In this document: positions 35,048 through 44,372 of the stretch, piece after piece
How positions within the stretch are numbered: the first letter of the stretch is position 1
Layout of the letters: every line of letters starts with the position of its first letter
Assembly: GCA_964655005.1 (NCBI GenBank)
Contig: CAZZKE010000003.1
Coordinates: 1 to 64,000 of the forward strand
Source of the DNA: CAZZKE01 sp964655005
GTDB lineage: Bacteria > Pseudomonadota > Alphaproteobacteria > Rhodospirillales > JABHCV01
DNA length: 64,000 nucleotides
Direction of reading: 5' to 3'
Position numbers and translations under genes: made by a program
Notes under the pieces: model-generated
Database searches by the model: none
Seen by the model: the letters and a program-made list of their open reading frames with translations, nothing else
What the model was told of the DNA's origin: nothing

Positions 35048-35839
35048 ATGGCCGCCACCCCGCCCGCCCCGCCGTATGTCGGACTGTTTGTCACCTGCCT
35101 GGTCGATCTGTTGCGGCCCAGTATCGGTTTCGCCGCCGTCCGCCTGCTGGAAGCCGCCGGCTGCCGGGTCGATGCACCGCTGTCCCAAACCTGCTGCGGC
35201 CAGCCGGCCTATAACGCCGGCGACCGGGCCGACGCCCGTGCCATCGCCGCCAATACCATGGCCGCCTTCGAACCCTATGACTACGTCGTCGCGCCCTCTG
35301 GCTCCTGCGCCGCGATGATCCGCGTCCATTACCCCCGGCTGTTCATGGACGATGCGGAAAAACTTGAACAGGCCCAAGCCCTTGCAAAAAAAACCTGTGA
35401 ACTCACGTCATTTCTGAGCGATATCGTCAAAACTAAGGAAATAAAAGCCGAATATAACGGCCAGGCCACATATCACGATTCCTGTTCCGGTTTGCGGGAA
35501 ATGGCGATCCGGGAACAGCCCCGGGCGCTGTTGCGAAATGTTTCCGGCCTAAGGCTGATCGAGGCGGAAGAAAGCGAGGCCTGTTGCGGGTTCGGCGGCC
35601 TGTTTTCGGTGAAATATCCGGATATTTCGGCTTCCATGACCGACGACAAGGTCGATAACCTGCTGGCCACCGGCGCCGGCCTGGTGCTTGGCGGCGATCT
35701 GGGCTGCCTGATCAATATAGCCGGACGGCTCAAGCGGCGGGGTTCGAACATGGAAGTGCGCCACGTCGCCGAGGTGCTGGCCGGGATGACCGGCGAGGCC
35801 CCGGCCATTACGGGCGAGGACAATCGCCGATGCGGGTAA
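35048..35839 (+). CDS. lutA: LutA-type (Fe-S)-binding protein, lactate oxidation
   Basis: This 263-residue protein has two CCG (Cys-Cys-Gly) domains: QTCCGQPAYNAGDRADA and ACCGFGGLFSVKYPDIS, plus the SCSGLREMAI segment. With LutB and LutC it forms the Fe-S lactate dehydrogenase that converts L-lactate to pyruvate in organisms lacking LldD. Its gene overlaps lutB by 10 bases. LutABC also resemble the YkgEFG set, so the substrate is likely, but not proven, to be L-lactate. Confidence 0.88.
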   Translation: MAATPPAPPYVGLFVTCLVDLLRPSIGFAAVRLLEAAGCRVDAPLSQTCCGQPAYNAGDRADARAIAANTMAAFEPYDYVVAPSGSCAAMIRVHYPRLFMDDAEKLEQAQALAKKTCELTSFLSDIVKTKEIKAEYNGQATYHDSCSGLREMAIREQPRALLRNVSGLRLIEAEESEACCGFGGLFSVKYPDISASMTDDKVDNLLATGAGLVLGGDLGCLINIAGRLKRRGSNMEVRHVAEVLAGMTGEAPAITGEDNRRCG

Positions 35840-37203
35840 CCACGCAATCTTTCAGCGCCAACGCCAAACGGGCTATCGACGACCCCGGCCTGCGGGCCGC
35901 GCTGTCGAAGCTGTCCAGGGGCTTTCCCATGAAGCGCCTGGCCGCCATCGACCGGCTGCCGGAATTCGCGGCGCTGTGCGACGACGCCCGGGCCATCAAG
36001 GACCACACGCTGGCCAATCTTGATGCGTATCTTGAGCACTACGAAGAAAAGGCCCGCGACAGCGGCGCCCATGTTCACTGGGCCGCGGACGCCGGGCAGG
36101 CGCGGGACATAATCCTGCAAATATGCCGTGACGCCGGGGCCCGGACCGTAACCAAGGGCAAATCCATGGTTTGCGAGGAAATCGGCATCAATGAACACCT
36201 GGAGGCCAATGGCGTCCAGCCCATTGAAACCGATCTCGGTGAATATATCATCCAGCTGCGGGGTGAATCGCCAAGCCACATCATCGCCCCGGCCATTCAC
36301 CTGTCCAAGGAACAGGTCGCCGATACCTTCGTCGCCAAACACCCGGAATTTCCCGCCGGGCGCGATTTAAGCGAGCCCCGCGCCCTGCTTCAAGAGGCCC
36401 GGACCGTCCTGCGCCGCAAGTTTCTGGCCGCCGATGTGGGCATTACCGGGGCCAACATACTGATCGCCGAAACCGGCAGTTCGGTCATCGTCACCAACGA
36501 AGGCAATGGCGATTTGACCCAAATCCTGCCGCGAACCCATATCGTCGTCGCCAGCATCGAAAAGGTGGTGCCGACCCTGGAAGACGCGACCACCATTTTG
36601 CGCGTTCTGGCCCGCTCGGCGACCGGCCAGGAAATGTCCGTCTACACCACCTTCAGCACCGGCCCCAAACGCCCCGACGATCCCGACGGCCCGGACAATT
36701 ACCACGTGGTGATTGTCGATAACGGGCGCAGCCTCATGCTGGGCGGCGAATTCAACGATATGCTGCGGTGCATTAAATGCAGTGCCTGCCTTAACCATTG
36801 CCCGGTTTACAAGACAATCGGCGGCCACGCTTACGGCTGGTGTTATTCCGGCCCGATGGGGGCGGTGCTGGTGCCGGGGATTCTGGGCCTGGCGAAGGCC
36901 CGCGACCTGCCGCAGGCCTCGACCCTGTGCGGCCGCTGCGAGGATGTCTGCCCGATGCGCATCCCCCTGCCCCGGATGCTCAGGTCATGGCGCAACCGGG
37001 CTTTCGAGACCGGCCTGGCTACCCCGGCAAGCCGCGCCGGGCTGGCCGTGTGGGCGTTTCTGGCCCGCCGGCCCGGCCTTTACCGCCCGGTCATGGGTTT
37101 GGCCGTGGCCGTTCTGGGGGCGCTGGGGCGGCTCGGTATTTTGGCCCTGCCTGCCCCTTCTGGTAAAACCTTCATCGGGCAATGGAAAAAGGGCCGCAGA
37201 TGA
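35830..37203 (+). CDS. lutB: LutB-type iron-sulfur oxidation protein
   Basis: This 457-residue protein has the LUD fold (residues 60-300, with CRDAGARTVTKGKSMVCEEIGIN and EGNGDLTQILPRTHIVV). Ferredoxin-like clusters follow: CIKCSACLNHCPVY (first Cys near residue 314) and LCGRCEDVCPMRIPL. The C-terminal segment is hydrophobic and may bind the membrane. It is the electron-transfer core of the lactate-oxidising complex. It starts inside lutA and ends in an ATGA overlap with lutC. Confidence 0.9.
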   Translation: MRVTTQSFSANAKRAIDDPGLRAALSKLSRGFPMKRLAAIDRLPEFAALCDDARAIKDHTLANLDAYLEHYEEKARDSGAHVHWAADAGQARDIILQICRDAGARTVTKGKSMVCEEIGINEHLEANGVQPIETDLGEYIIQLRGESPSHIIAPAIHLSKEQVADTFVAKHPEFPAGRDLSEPRALLQEARTVLRRKFLAADVGITGANILIAETGSSVIVTNEGNGDLTQILPRTHIVVASIEKVVPTLEDATTILRVLARSATGQEMSVYTTFSTGPKRPDDPDGPDNYHVVIVDNGRSLMLGGEFNDMLRCIKCSACLNHCPVYKTIGGHAYGWCYSGPMGAVLVPGILGLAKARDLPQASTLCGRCEDVCPMRIPLPRMLRSWRNRAFETGLATPASRAGLAVWAFLARRPGLYRPVMGLAVAVLGALGRLGILALPAPSGKTFIGQWKKGRR

Positions 37204-37892
37204 CCCCCACCGGCCGCAGTCAAATTTTCGCCAATATCCGTAAATCGCTCGATAACGGCGGTATTTCCGATGCCGACAGGCGGGCGCCGGTCGACCGGCG
37301 GATCGCCGCCCGCGCCACCAATACGGTTCCGGCGCGGGCCGGCGGCGGCCCGGAACAATTGCTGGCGCTTTTCATTACGGAAGCCAAACGTGTCGATGCG
37401 ACGACGGCCCGCCTGGGCGGCCCGGAAGACCTGCCCGGCGCGGTGCAGGCATACCTTTCGGACAACGCCCTGCCGCCCCGCCTGCGGGCCGCCCCGCAGC
37501 CCTTGCTGGAAAACGTTCCTTGGTCGAAACAACCGGGGCTGACGGTGACTTTTGGGCCAACGGCGGGCGATGATCAGGCGGCCCTGTCGGTGGCCTTCGC
37601 GGGCATTGCCGAAACCGCCACCCTGGCCCTTCATTCCGGACCCGAAAGTCCAACGACGCTGAATTTTTTGCCCGACCACCATCTGGTAGTCCTGCCCGTT
37701 TCAAGGCTTGTCGCGACCTACGAAGCGGCCTGGGCGGCGCTGCGGAACACTGGCAACGGGGCCATGCCGCGCACCGTCAACTGGATTACCGGCCCCTCGC
37801 GTTCCGCCGATATCGAACAGACCCTGCTCATGGGGGCGCACGGCCCCCGGTCCCTGCATATATTGATTCTCGATCATGAAAAAAACACCTGA
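37200..37892 (+). CDS. lutC: LutC/YkgG-type LUD-domain protein
   Basis: This 230-residue protein ends in a LUD domain (TFGPTAGDDQAALSVAFAGIAETATLALHSGPE, LPDHHLVVLPVSRLVATYEAAW, GPSRSADIEQTLLMGAHGP). It is the third subunit of the lactate oxidation system. The ATG at 37200 overlaps the lutB stop. The 3' end overlaps the smr gene by 17 bases, which ties the lut operon to the following genes. Confidence 0.88.
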   Translation: MTPTGRSQIFANIRKSLDNGGISDADRRAPVDRRIAARATNTVPARAGGGPEQLLALFITEAKRVDATTARLGGPEDLPGAVQAYLSDNALPPRLRAAPQPLLENVPWSKQPGLTVTFGPTAGDDQAALSVAFAGIAETATLALHSGPESPTTLNFLPDHHLVVLPVSRLVATYEAAWAALRNTGNGAMPRTVNWITGPSRSADIEQTLLMGAHGPRSLHILILDHEKNT

Positions 37893-38427
37893 CAGCGGCA
37901 CGACCCTGTGGGGACGCGTGGCGGCGGGGGTCGAGCCGCTGTCAGGTCGCCACAAGAACCTGAACAGGCGCCACGACGGACCGCCTCCGACCGACCGCAA
38001 ACGCCACCAGGCCACCGCCAATACGGATTTACCCGGTGATTTGCCGGCCCCGGCGCCCCGGCGCCCGGCCCTGCCCGAACTCGATCACCGGTCCAGCCCC
38101 GGCCTCGATAAAAGCACGGCGGCCCGGCTGAAAAAGGGTCGCCGTCCCATAGAGGCCCGCCTCGACCTGCATGGTATGATTCAGGCGGAGGCCCGCCCGG
38201 CGCTGGATTCCTTCGTGGAACACGCCTACCGGGCGGGCAAACGCAATGTCCTGGTGATTACCGGCAAGGGCGCGAAGCCGGACGGATCGGTCGGAATCCT
38301 CCGTCAGGCCGTGCCCAGATGGCTGAATTTACCGCCGAACCGGGCGCGCATCCTGGCTTTTTCATACGCCACCCCAAAAGACGGCGGCGAAGGCGCGCTG
38401 TATGTATTGTTAAAGAGGAAGCGATGA
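37876..38427 (+). CDS. Smr domain protein
   Basis: This 183-residue protein has a basic, Pro-rich N-terminal half. A C-terminal Smr domain follows: LDLHGMIQAEARPALDSFVEHAYRAGKRNVLVITGKG, RILAFSYATPKDGGEGALYVLLKRK. Smr domains bind or nick nucleic acids. In the usual alphaproteobacterial arrangement this gene follows mltA; here the lut operon lies between them. It overlaps the XRE gene as ATGA. Confidence 0.9.
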   Translation: MKKTPDSGTTLWGRVAAGVEPLSGRHKNLNRRHDGPPPTDRKRHQATANTDLPGDLPAPAPRRPALPELDHRSSPGLDKSTAARLKKGRRPIEARLDLHGMIQAEARPALDSFVEHAYRAGKRNVLVITGKGAKPDGSVGILRQAVPRWLNLPPNRARILAFSYATPKDGGEGALYVLLKRKR

Positions 38428-38798
38428 CGCCATTCGGGGCCAGGGTCAGGGAGCTGCGGGCGGCGCGGGGCATTTTGCTCAAGAAAATGGCCGACGATCT
38501 GGGCGTTTCCAGCGCCTACCTGTCGGCCCTCGAACACGGCCACCGGGGCCTTCCGGGGCCGGGCCTGGTATTGCAGATATGTGGTTATTTCGACCTGATC
38601 TGGGATCAGGCGGAAGAACTAAAACGCCTGGGCCGGGCCTCTCACCCTCGCGTTACCGTCGATACGGCGGGCCTTAGCCCGGTCGCGACGGAACTGGCCA
38701 ACACCCTGGCCGAGCAGATCGGCGACCTTGACGACGATACCATCCGCTGGATTCTCGACGAAATCAAAAGCCCCGCCCCGGCTACCGGGAAGGGCTGA
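38424..38798 (+). CDS. XRE family transcriptional regulator
   Basis: This 124-residue protein has an N-terminal helix-turn-helix (FGARVRELRAARGILLKKMADDLGVSSAYLSALEHGHRGLP, residues 3-43). A short helical C-terminal part (SPVATELANTLAEQIGDLDDDTIRWILDEIK) is probably for dimerisation. The ATG at 38424 is preceded by AGAGGAA. A regulator in this spot is common in alphaproteobacteria; its targets are unknown. Its 3' end overlaps the convergent PBP gene by 17 bases. Confidence 0.88.
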   Translation: MTPFGARVRELRAARGILLKKMADDLGVSSAYLSALEHGHRGLPGPGLVLQICGYFDLIWDQAEELKRLGRASHPRVTVDTAGLSPVATELANTLAEQIGDLDDDTIRWILDEIKSPAPATGKG

Positions 38799-40659
38799 AT
38801 ATTGCCCGCAGGGATTCCCAGAAACCGCCCTTTTTTGGCCGTTCTGGCGTTTCCGCCGCCGCCTGCCGGCCCGTTCCCGGCAGGTCGCGGGGCGGCATTT
38901 TACGGAGGGCGCTGGTCATGAAATCGCGCCAGGCGACCGCCGGCAGGCCGCCGCCGGTGACCCTTTTCATGGGCGTCATATCGTCGTTGCCGATCCATAC
39001 GCCGGCCACCAGATCGGCGCTGTAACCGATAAACCAGGCGTCCCGGAAATTCTGGCTGGTCCCGGTTTTGCCCGCCGCCGGGCGCTGCAGCCGGGCTTTT
39101 TTGCCGGTCCCGGAATTTATTACCTGGGCCAGCATGGCGTTCATGGCCGCCGCCGCCCCGGCCTCGATCACCCGCCCCGGCCCCGATCCCTGGCGGCGAT
39201 ACAGCACGGTACCCCCGGCATCGCTTATTTTCTCGATCCCGTAGGGCCAGACGCCGTAGCCGCCGCTGGCGAATACGCCATAGGCGGCGGTCAATTCCAG
39301 CAAACTGACGCCGCTGGCCCCCAGCGCCAGACTGGGCGCCGCTTGCAAATCCGCCGTCAGGCCCAGCCGGCGGGCGGTCTCGACGACCTTTCCGTAACCG
39401 ACCCTGCGGGCGATCCGGACGGCGACCGTGTTGATCGATTTGGCCAGCGCCCGCCGCATGGTTACCGGGCCGGCGTAATCGCGGGAAAAATTGCGCGGGC
39501 TCCAGCCGTCGATAGTCAGCGGCTTGTCCTCGATCACGGTTTCGGGGGTCATGCCGGATTCCAGCCCGGCCAGGAAGACAATCGGCTTGAACGCCGAGCC
39601 CGGCTGCCGCCGGGCCTGGGTGGCGCGGTTATACTGGCTGACGCCGTAATCGCCGCCGCCGACCATCGCCCGGACGGCGCCGTCCGGGGTCATGGCGACC
39701 AGCGCCGCCTGCCCGGCGGCGACCGCCCGGCCTTTTTTCAGGGCGCTTGCGATGGCCGTCCGGGCATCGGCCTGAAGGCGGCGGTCGAGGGTCGTCGAGA
39801 CCACCAGATCACGGTCGCCGGGCGATACATACGACGCCACCCGGGCCAGCACCCAGTCGGAAAAATAGCGCGAGCGGGACGACGGAGTAGACGGCCTGAT
39901 CTTGCCCCGGCGCTTTTTCGCCGCGGCGGCTTCGGCCTCGCTCAGGTAGCCGGCGGCGACCATGTTGGCCAGCACCTGTTCGGTGCGCCGCCTGGAACGG
40001 TCCGGATAACGGACCGGATTATAACGGCTCGGCGCTTTCAGCAGGCCGGCCAGCAGGGCCGATTGCCAGATATCCAGGCGTCGCGCCGATTTCCCGAAAT
40101 AGCGCTGCGCCGCGGCCTCGACGCCATAGGCGCCGGAACCCAGATAGACCCGGTTAAGATAGATCGTGAATATCTGGTCCTTGGAAAATTTCCGTTCCAG
40201 CCACAGCGCCAGCAGCAGTTCCTGAATTTTGCGCCGGAAAGTCCGCTGCGGCGTAAGAAAAACATTCTTCGCCACCTGCTGGGTAATCGTCGAGCCGCCC
40301 TGAACGACGCGCCCGGCCTTGATATTGGACACCGCGGCCCGGACCAGGCCGATCACATCCAGGCCGAAATGACTGTAAAAGCGCCGGTCTTCGGTCGCCA
40401 TCACGGCCTGTGGCAGGGTCGGCGGCAGTTCTTTAACGCCGACCGGCGGCCCGTGAATTTCGCCGACGCTAAGCATGCGCGTGCCGTCGGCGGCGAGAAT
40501 GGTGATGGTCGGTCGCCGGGTCGCCGCCAGGGCCCGGTCCACATCGGGCAGGTCGTAGGCGAACCAGGCCAGCACCCCGATACCGCCGACCACCGCCCAA
40601 ACCATGGCGGCGGCCAGATAGACCAGCGGTCGCGGCGGCTTGCGTGATTTCGTCGCCAC
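38782..40659 (-). CDS. Class A penicillin-binding protein (PBP1A family)
   Basis: This is a bifunctional peptidoglycan synthase of about 625 residues. A short cytoplasmic tail and one membrane helix (LVYLAAAMVWAVVGGIGVLAWFAY) precede the GT51 glycosyltransferase: MATEDRRFYSHFGLD, GGSTITQQVAKN, RRKIQELLLALWLERK. The transpeptidase domain has the SxxK motif in RQPGSAFKPIVFLAG and the KTGT motif in AAGKTGTSQNFRDAWFIG. I use the GTG at 40659, 2 bases after the gyrB stop; a longer frame into gyrB is unlikely. The protein is shorter than typical PBP1A, lacking a large insert. Confidence 0.9.
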   Translation of the reverse strand: MATKSRKPPRPLVYLAAAMVWAVVGGIGVLAWFAYDLPDVDRALAATRRPTITILAADGTRMLSVGEIHGPPVGVKELPPTLPQAVMATEDRRFYSHFGLDVIGLVRAAVSNIKAGRVVQGGSTITQQVAKNVFLTPQRTFRRKIQELLLALWLERKFSKDQIFTIYLNRVYLGSGAYGVEAAAQRYFGKSARRLDIWQSALLAGLLKAPSRYNPVRYPDRSRRRTEQVLANMVAAGYLSEAEAAAAKKRRGKIRPSTPSSRSRYFSDWVLARVASYVSPGDRDLVVSTTLDRRLQADARTAIASALKKGRAVAAGQAALVAMTPDGAVRAMVGGGDYGVSQYNRATQARRQPGSAFKPIVFLAGLESGMTPETVIEDKPLTIDGWSPRNFSRDYAGPVTMRRALAKSINTVAVRIARRVGYGKVVETARRLGLTADLQAAPSLALGASGVSLLELTAAYGVFASGGYGVWPYGIEKISDAGGTVLYRRQGSGPGRVIEAGAAAAMNAMLAQVINSGTGKKARLQRPAAGKTGTSQNFRDAWFIGYSADLVAGVWIGNDDMTPMKRVTGGGLPAVAWRDFMTSALRKMPPRDLPGTGRQAAAETPERPKKGGFWESLRAIFSPSR

Positions 40660-40661
40660 CT

Positions 40662-43106
40662 TCAGGTGTCCAGATTGGCGACCTTGAGGGCGTTGGTCTG
40701 GATAAAGTCGCGCCGGGGTTCGACGACATCGCCCATCAGGGTCGAAAATACTTCTTCGGCGTCTTCGATGTGGTTGACCCTGACCTGCAGCAGCGAGCGG
40801 GCGTTCGGATCCAGCGTCGTTTCCCACAGTTGCTCCGGATTCATTTCGCCCAGCCCTTTGTAGCGCTGGATGCCGATGCCCTTGCGGCCGATCTCCATGA
40901 TCGTCCGGACCAGCGATACCGGCCCGGCTATGGGGTATTCCTTTTCCCTGGCGACCAGGGTTCCGTGACGAGCATACAGTTTCTGCAAATGGCCGGCTTT
41001 TTCATCCAGTTTTCGCGCCTCGCTGCTGTGAATCAGCGCGCCGTCGATCCGGTGTTTTTCGGTAACGCCGCGCAGGGTGCGTTCGAACTTGAGGCCGCCG
41101 TCATCAAGCGCCGCCCCCTGCCAGCCCCGCTCGGTTTCGGGGGCCAGCGCGTCCAGGCGTTTGGCGATATAATCGGCGACCTGGGCGGCGTGATCTTCAT
41201 CGGACAGGATCTGCGGGTTCAGCGCCCCCAGTATCGCCGCCTGTTCAATAATGTCTTCCGGAACGCGGCGGGCCAGGCTTTCGATCAGGTCCTTGGCTTC
41301 CCGGGCGCTGACCACTCGCCGGTGCAGGTCGGCCCCGGCGATTTGGTCGCCGTTGTGGCCGGTAAATACCGCGCCTTCGTCTATGGCCGCCGAAAACAGG
41401 TGATTTTCAAGGGCCGGGTCGTCCTTCAGATAAACTTCCGAATTGCCCCGCTTGGCCCGGTATAGCGGCGGCTGGGCGATATACAGGTAGCCCCGTTCGA
41501 TCAGTTCCGGCATCTGCCGGTAAAAAAAGGTCAAAAGCAGGGTGCGGATATGGCTGCCATCGACATCGGCGTCGGTCATGATGATAATTTTGTGGTAGCG
41601 GCATTTGTCGGCGTTGAAGTCTTCCCGGCCGATACTGGTCCCCAGCGCCGCAATCAGGGTGCCGATTTCCGCCGAACCCAGCATCTTGTCGAAACGCGCC
41701 CGTTCGACATTCAAAATCTTGCCGCGCAACGGCAGGATCGCCTGATTTTTACGATGGCGGCCCTGCTTGGCGGAACCGCCGGCGGAATCTCCCTCGACCA
41801 GGAACAGTTCGGAAAGCGCCGGGTCGCGCTCCTGACAGTCGGCCAGTTTGCCGGGCAGCGAGGCGATATCCAGCGCCCCCTTGCGCCGGGTCAGGTCCCG
41901 CGCCTTGCGGGCCGCCTCGCGGGCGGCGGCGGCCTCGATGATCTTGCCGATCACCTGTTTGGCCTCGGCTGGGTGTTCCTCGAACCATTGTTCAAGATGT
42001 TCCGAGACGACATTTTCGACGATCGGCCGTACTTCCGATGACACCAGCTTGTCTTTGGTCTGCGACGAAAATTTGGGATCGGGCGCCTTGATCGACAGCA
42101 CGCAGCTCAGGCCTTCGCGGGAATCGTCGCCGGTGATCGAGACCTTTTCTTTTTTCGTCAGGCCGCTGGAGTTGGCGTAGGAATTGATGGTCCGGGTCAG
42201 GGCGCCGCGAAAACCGGCCAGATGGGTGCCGCCGTCGCGCTGCGGAATATTGTTGGTAAAGCACAACATGGTTTCGTGATAGCTGTCATTCCACTGCATG
42301 GCGACCTCGACCACCACGCCGCCTTTTTCGCCAATCACCGAAATCGGCTCTGACAGCACCGGGTTTTTCGACCGGTCCAGATATTTGACAAAGGCGATCA
42401 GCCCACCTTCGTAGTGCAGATCGACGACCTTTTCCTCGACGTGGCGGCGGTCGGTAAGGCGCAGGGCGACCCCGGAATTAAGAAACGCCAGTTCCCGCAA
42501 GCGGTGTTCCAGGGTGGCGAAATCATATTCAACCATGGTGAAGGTTTGCGGCGAGGCCAGGAAGGTCAGTTCGGTCCCGGTCTTCGGCCCCGGCCTGTTT
42601 TCGGCGACCGGCGCGTCGCCGGTAACGACCAGTGGTGCCGCCGTTTCGCCGTTTTCGAAGCGGACCAGGTGTTCCTTGCCTTCACGCCATATTTTCAGTT
42701 CCAGCCAGGTCGAAAGGGCGTTGACCACCGACACCCCGACCCCGTGCAGGCCGCCCGACACCTTGTAGGAATTCTGATCGAACTTACCCCCCGCGTGCAG
42801 CTGGGTCATAATCACTTCCGCCGCCGAAACGCCTTCTTCGGCGTGAATATCGACCGGAATGCCGCGCCCGTTATCGGCCACCGTGATCGAGCCGTCGCCG
42901 TTAAGCATGACATCGACCCGGTCGCAATAGCCGGCCAGGGCCTCGTCGATGGCGTTATCGACGGCCTCGTAGACCATGTGATGCAGGCCCGAACCGTCGT
43001 CGGTATCGCCGATGTACATGCCCGGTCGCTTGCGGACCGCGTCGAGACCTTTCAGGACTTTGATCGATTCTGAATCGTAGACGGCGTTTCCTCTATCGTC
43101 GGTCAT
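40662..43106 (-). CDS. gyrB: DNA gyrase subunit B
   Basis: This 814-residue type II topoisomerase subunit supercoils DNA with GyrA. It starts MTDDRGNAVYDSESIKVLKGLDAVRKRPGMYIGDTDD. The GHKL ATPase has VYEAVDNAIDEAL and GGLHGVGVSVVNALS. The TOPRIM domain has EGDSAGGSAKQGRHRKNQAILPLRGKILNVERA and DADVDGSHI. The C-terminus holds GIQRYKGLGEMNPEQLWETT. AAAGAGAAA lies upstream of the ATG at 43106. The reading frame stays open another 199 codons upstream through recF, but that part is not gyrase. Confidence 0.97.
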   Translation of the reverse strand: MTDDRGNAVYDSESIKVLKGLDAVRKRPGMYIGDTDDGSGLHHMVYEAVDNAIDEALAGYCDRVDVMLNGDGSITVADNGRGIPVDIHAEEGVSAAEVIMTQLHAGGKFDQNSYKVSGGLHGVGVSVVNALSTWLELKIWREGKEHLVRFENGETAAPLVVTGDAPVAENRPGPKTGTELTFLASPQTFTMVEYDFATLEHRLRELAFLNSGVALRLTDRRHVEEKVVDLHYEGGLIAFVKYLDRSKNPVLSEPISVIGEKGGVVVEVAMQWNDSYHETMLCFTNNIPQRDGGTHLAGFRGALTRTINSYANSSGLTKKEKVSITGDDSREGLSCVLSIKAPDPKFSSQTKDKLVSSEVRPIVENVVSEHLEQWFEEHPAEAKQVIGKIIEAAAAREAARKARDLTRRKGALDIASLPGKLADCQERDPALSELFLVEGDSAGGSAKQGRHRKNQAILPLRGKILNVERARFDKMLGSAEIGTLIAALGTSIGREDFNADKCRYHKIIIMTDADVDGSHIRTLLLTFFYRQMPELIERGYLYIAQPPLYRAKRGNSEVYLKDDPALENHLFSAAIDEGAVFTGHNGDQIAGADLHRRVVSAREAKDLIESLARRVPEDIIEQAAILGALNPQILSDEDHAAQVADYIAKRLDALAPETERGWQGAALDDGGLKFERTLRGVTEKHRIDGALIHSSEARKLDEKAGHLQKLYARHGTLVAREKEYPIAGPVSLVRTIMEIGRKGIGIQRYKGLGEMNPEQLWETTLDPNARSLLQVRVNHIEDAEEVFSTLMGDVVEPRRDFIQTNALKVANLDT

Positions 43107-43117
43107 TAATTTTCTCT

Positions 43118-44329
43118 TTAAATTTGATAAGGCGTGACGGTGGCGTTTTCGACGGCCAAAAACTGGGCGGCCTGACCCAGGGGCTCGAACAGGGCCAAAT
43201 CGGTGCCGGTCATCCAGGCCTGCACGCCCAGATCGATAATTTCCTGGAACAGAGCCCGGCGGCGGCGGCGGTCCAGATGGGCCGCCACTTCGTCGAGCAG
43301 CAACAGCGGCAACGAGCCCCGTTCCGCCGCTTGCAGGCGGGCGTTGGCCAGCACCAGGGCAATCAGCAGGGCCTTTTGTTCGCCGGTCGAACAAAGCGCC
43401 GCCGCCTGCCCGGCACCCAGATGATGGACCACCAGGTCGCTGCGGTGCGGGCCGGTTCCGGTGTGGCCGCTTGCGCCGTCGCCGTGGCGGCAATTGGCCA
43501 GGGCGCGGCGAAACCGGTCTTCGGCCTGCAGGGCCGGCCCTTCGCCAAGCCACTCTTCGATATCGCCGCTGACCGCGATGGCGGCGCCGGGAAAGGCGCC
43601 GTCTCCGGTGGTGATTTCGGCTAGCCGCGAGGCCAGATGGAGGCGGGCGGCGGCGACCGCGACGCCCGTCGTGGCCATGGTGTCTTCCAGCGCGCCGAGC
43701 CATTCCGGATCGGCCGCCCGGCCGCCGCCCGGCTGGCCGTGGCGCAACAGGCGGGAACGTTCGCGAAGCGCATGTTCATAGGCCGATACCCGCCCGGCAT
43801 GGGCGGCGTCGAAGCCGAAAACCAGGCGGTCGAGAAAGCGTCGCCGGGCCGATGGCCCCTCGATAAACAGCCGGTCCATTTGCGGCGTCAGCCACTGGGC
43901 GCTCAGATGGTTGGCCAGGGCGCCCTGCGAGCGCACCGGCTGGCCGTCGATATGGACCAGCCGTTTTTCGCGGCGACCGCCGCCGTGATCGCCGCGCCCG
44001 GTGCCGATACTGAGCGGCCCGGCCGGCGTTTCCAGGTCGGCCGCGACGGCCCAGGTGCGACCGTCGGCGTCGATCTCGCCGGGCGTCGAACGGGCCACTT
44101 CGCCCAGCCGCGCCCCCCGCAGGCCGCGTCCGGGGACCAGAAAAGACACCGCCTCAAGGATATTGGTCTTGCCCGCCCCGTTGGCCCCGGTCAGCACGAC
44201 CGGCCTGGCGTCGGTCCGCAGACGGAGCGACGGGTAACAGCGGAAATCCTTCAGGGTCAGGCGGGCAAGCGATACCCGACCGGCGCCGACCGGCGAAGCG
44301 TCGGCGCCATCGGTCTTCAATCTGGCCAA
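43118..44329 (-). CDS. recF: DNA replication and repair protein RecF
   Basis: This 403-residue SMC-like ATPase loads RecA at gaps through RecOR. Walker A is LTGANGAGKTNILEAVSFLV near residues 47-66. The signature HHLGAGQAAALCSTGEQKALLIALVLA and Walker B LLLLDEVAAHLDRRRR are in place. Its N-terminus (ARLKTDGADASPVGAGRVSLARLTL) is about 18 residues longer than usual. It lies in the conserved order dnaA-dnaN-recF-gyrB, 11 bases before gyrB. Confidence 0.95.
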   Translation of the reverse strand: MARLKTDGADASPVGAGRVSLARLTLKDFRCYPSLRLRTDARPVVLTGANGAGKTNILEAVSFLVPGRGLRGARLGEVARSTPGEIDADGRTWAVAADLETPAGPLSIGTGRGDHGGGRREKRLVHIDGQPVRSQGALANHLSAQWLTPQMDRLFIEGPSARRRFLDRLVFGFDAAHAGRVSAYEHALRERSRLLRHGQPGGGRAADPEWLGALEDTMATTGVAVAAARLHLASRLAEITTGDGAFPGAAIAVSGDIEEWLGEGPALQAEDRFRRALANCRHGDGASGHTGTGPHRSDLVVHHLGAGQAAALCSTGEQKALLIALVLANARLQAAERGSLPLLLLDEVAAHLDRRRRRALFQEIIDLGVQAWMTGTDLALFEPLGQAAQFLAVENATVTPYQI

Positions 44330-44372
44330 TCCTGGTGATCGGGTCAGGGCGGTTTTCCTTCGAGAATGCGGA

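Noticed and set aside
38728..40647. 639-codon frame antisense to the PBP gene
   Set aside because: Long only because of GC bias; PBP has all catalytic motifs in the other strand.
43107..43703. N-terminal extension of gyrB
   Set aside because: The extra 199 residues are recF read in another frame and are Arg/Pro-rich; ATG at 43106 has a good ribosome-binding site.
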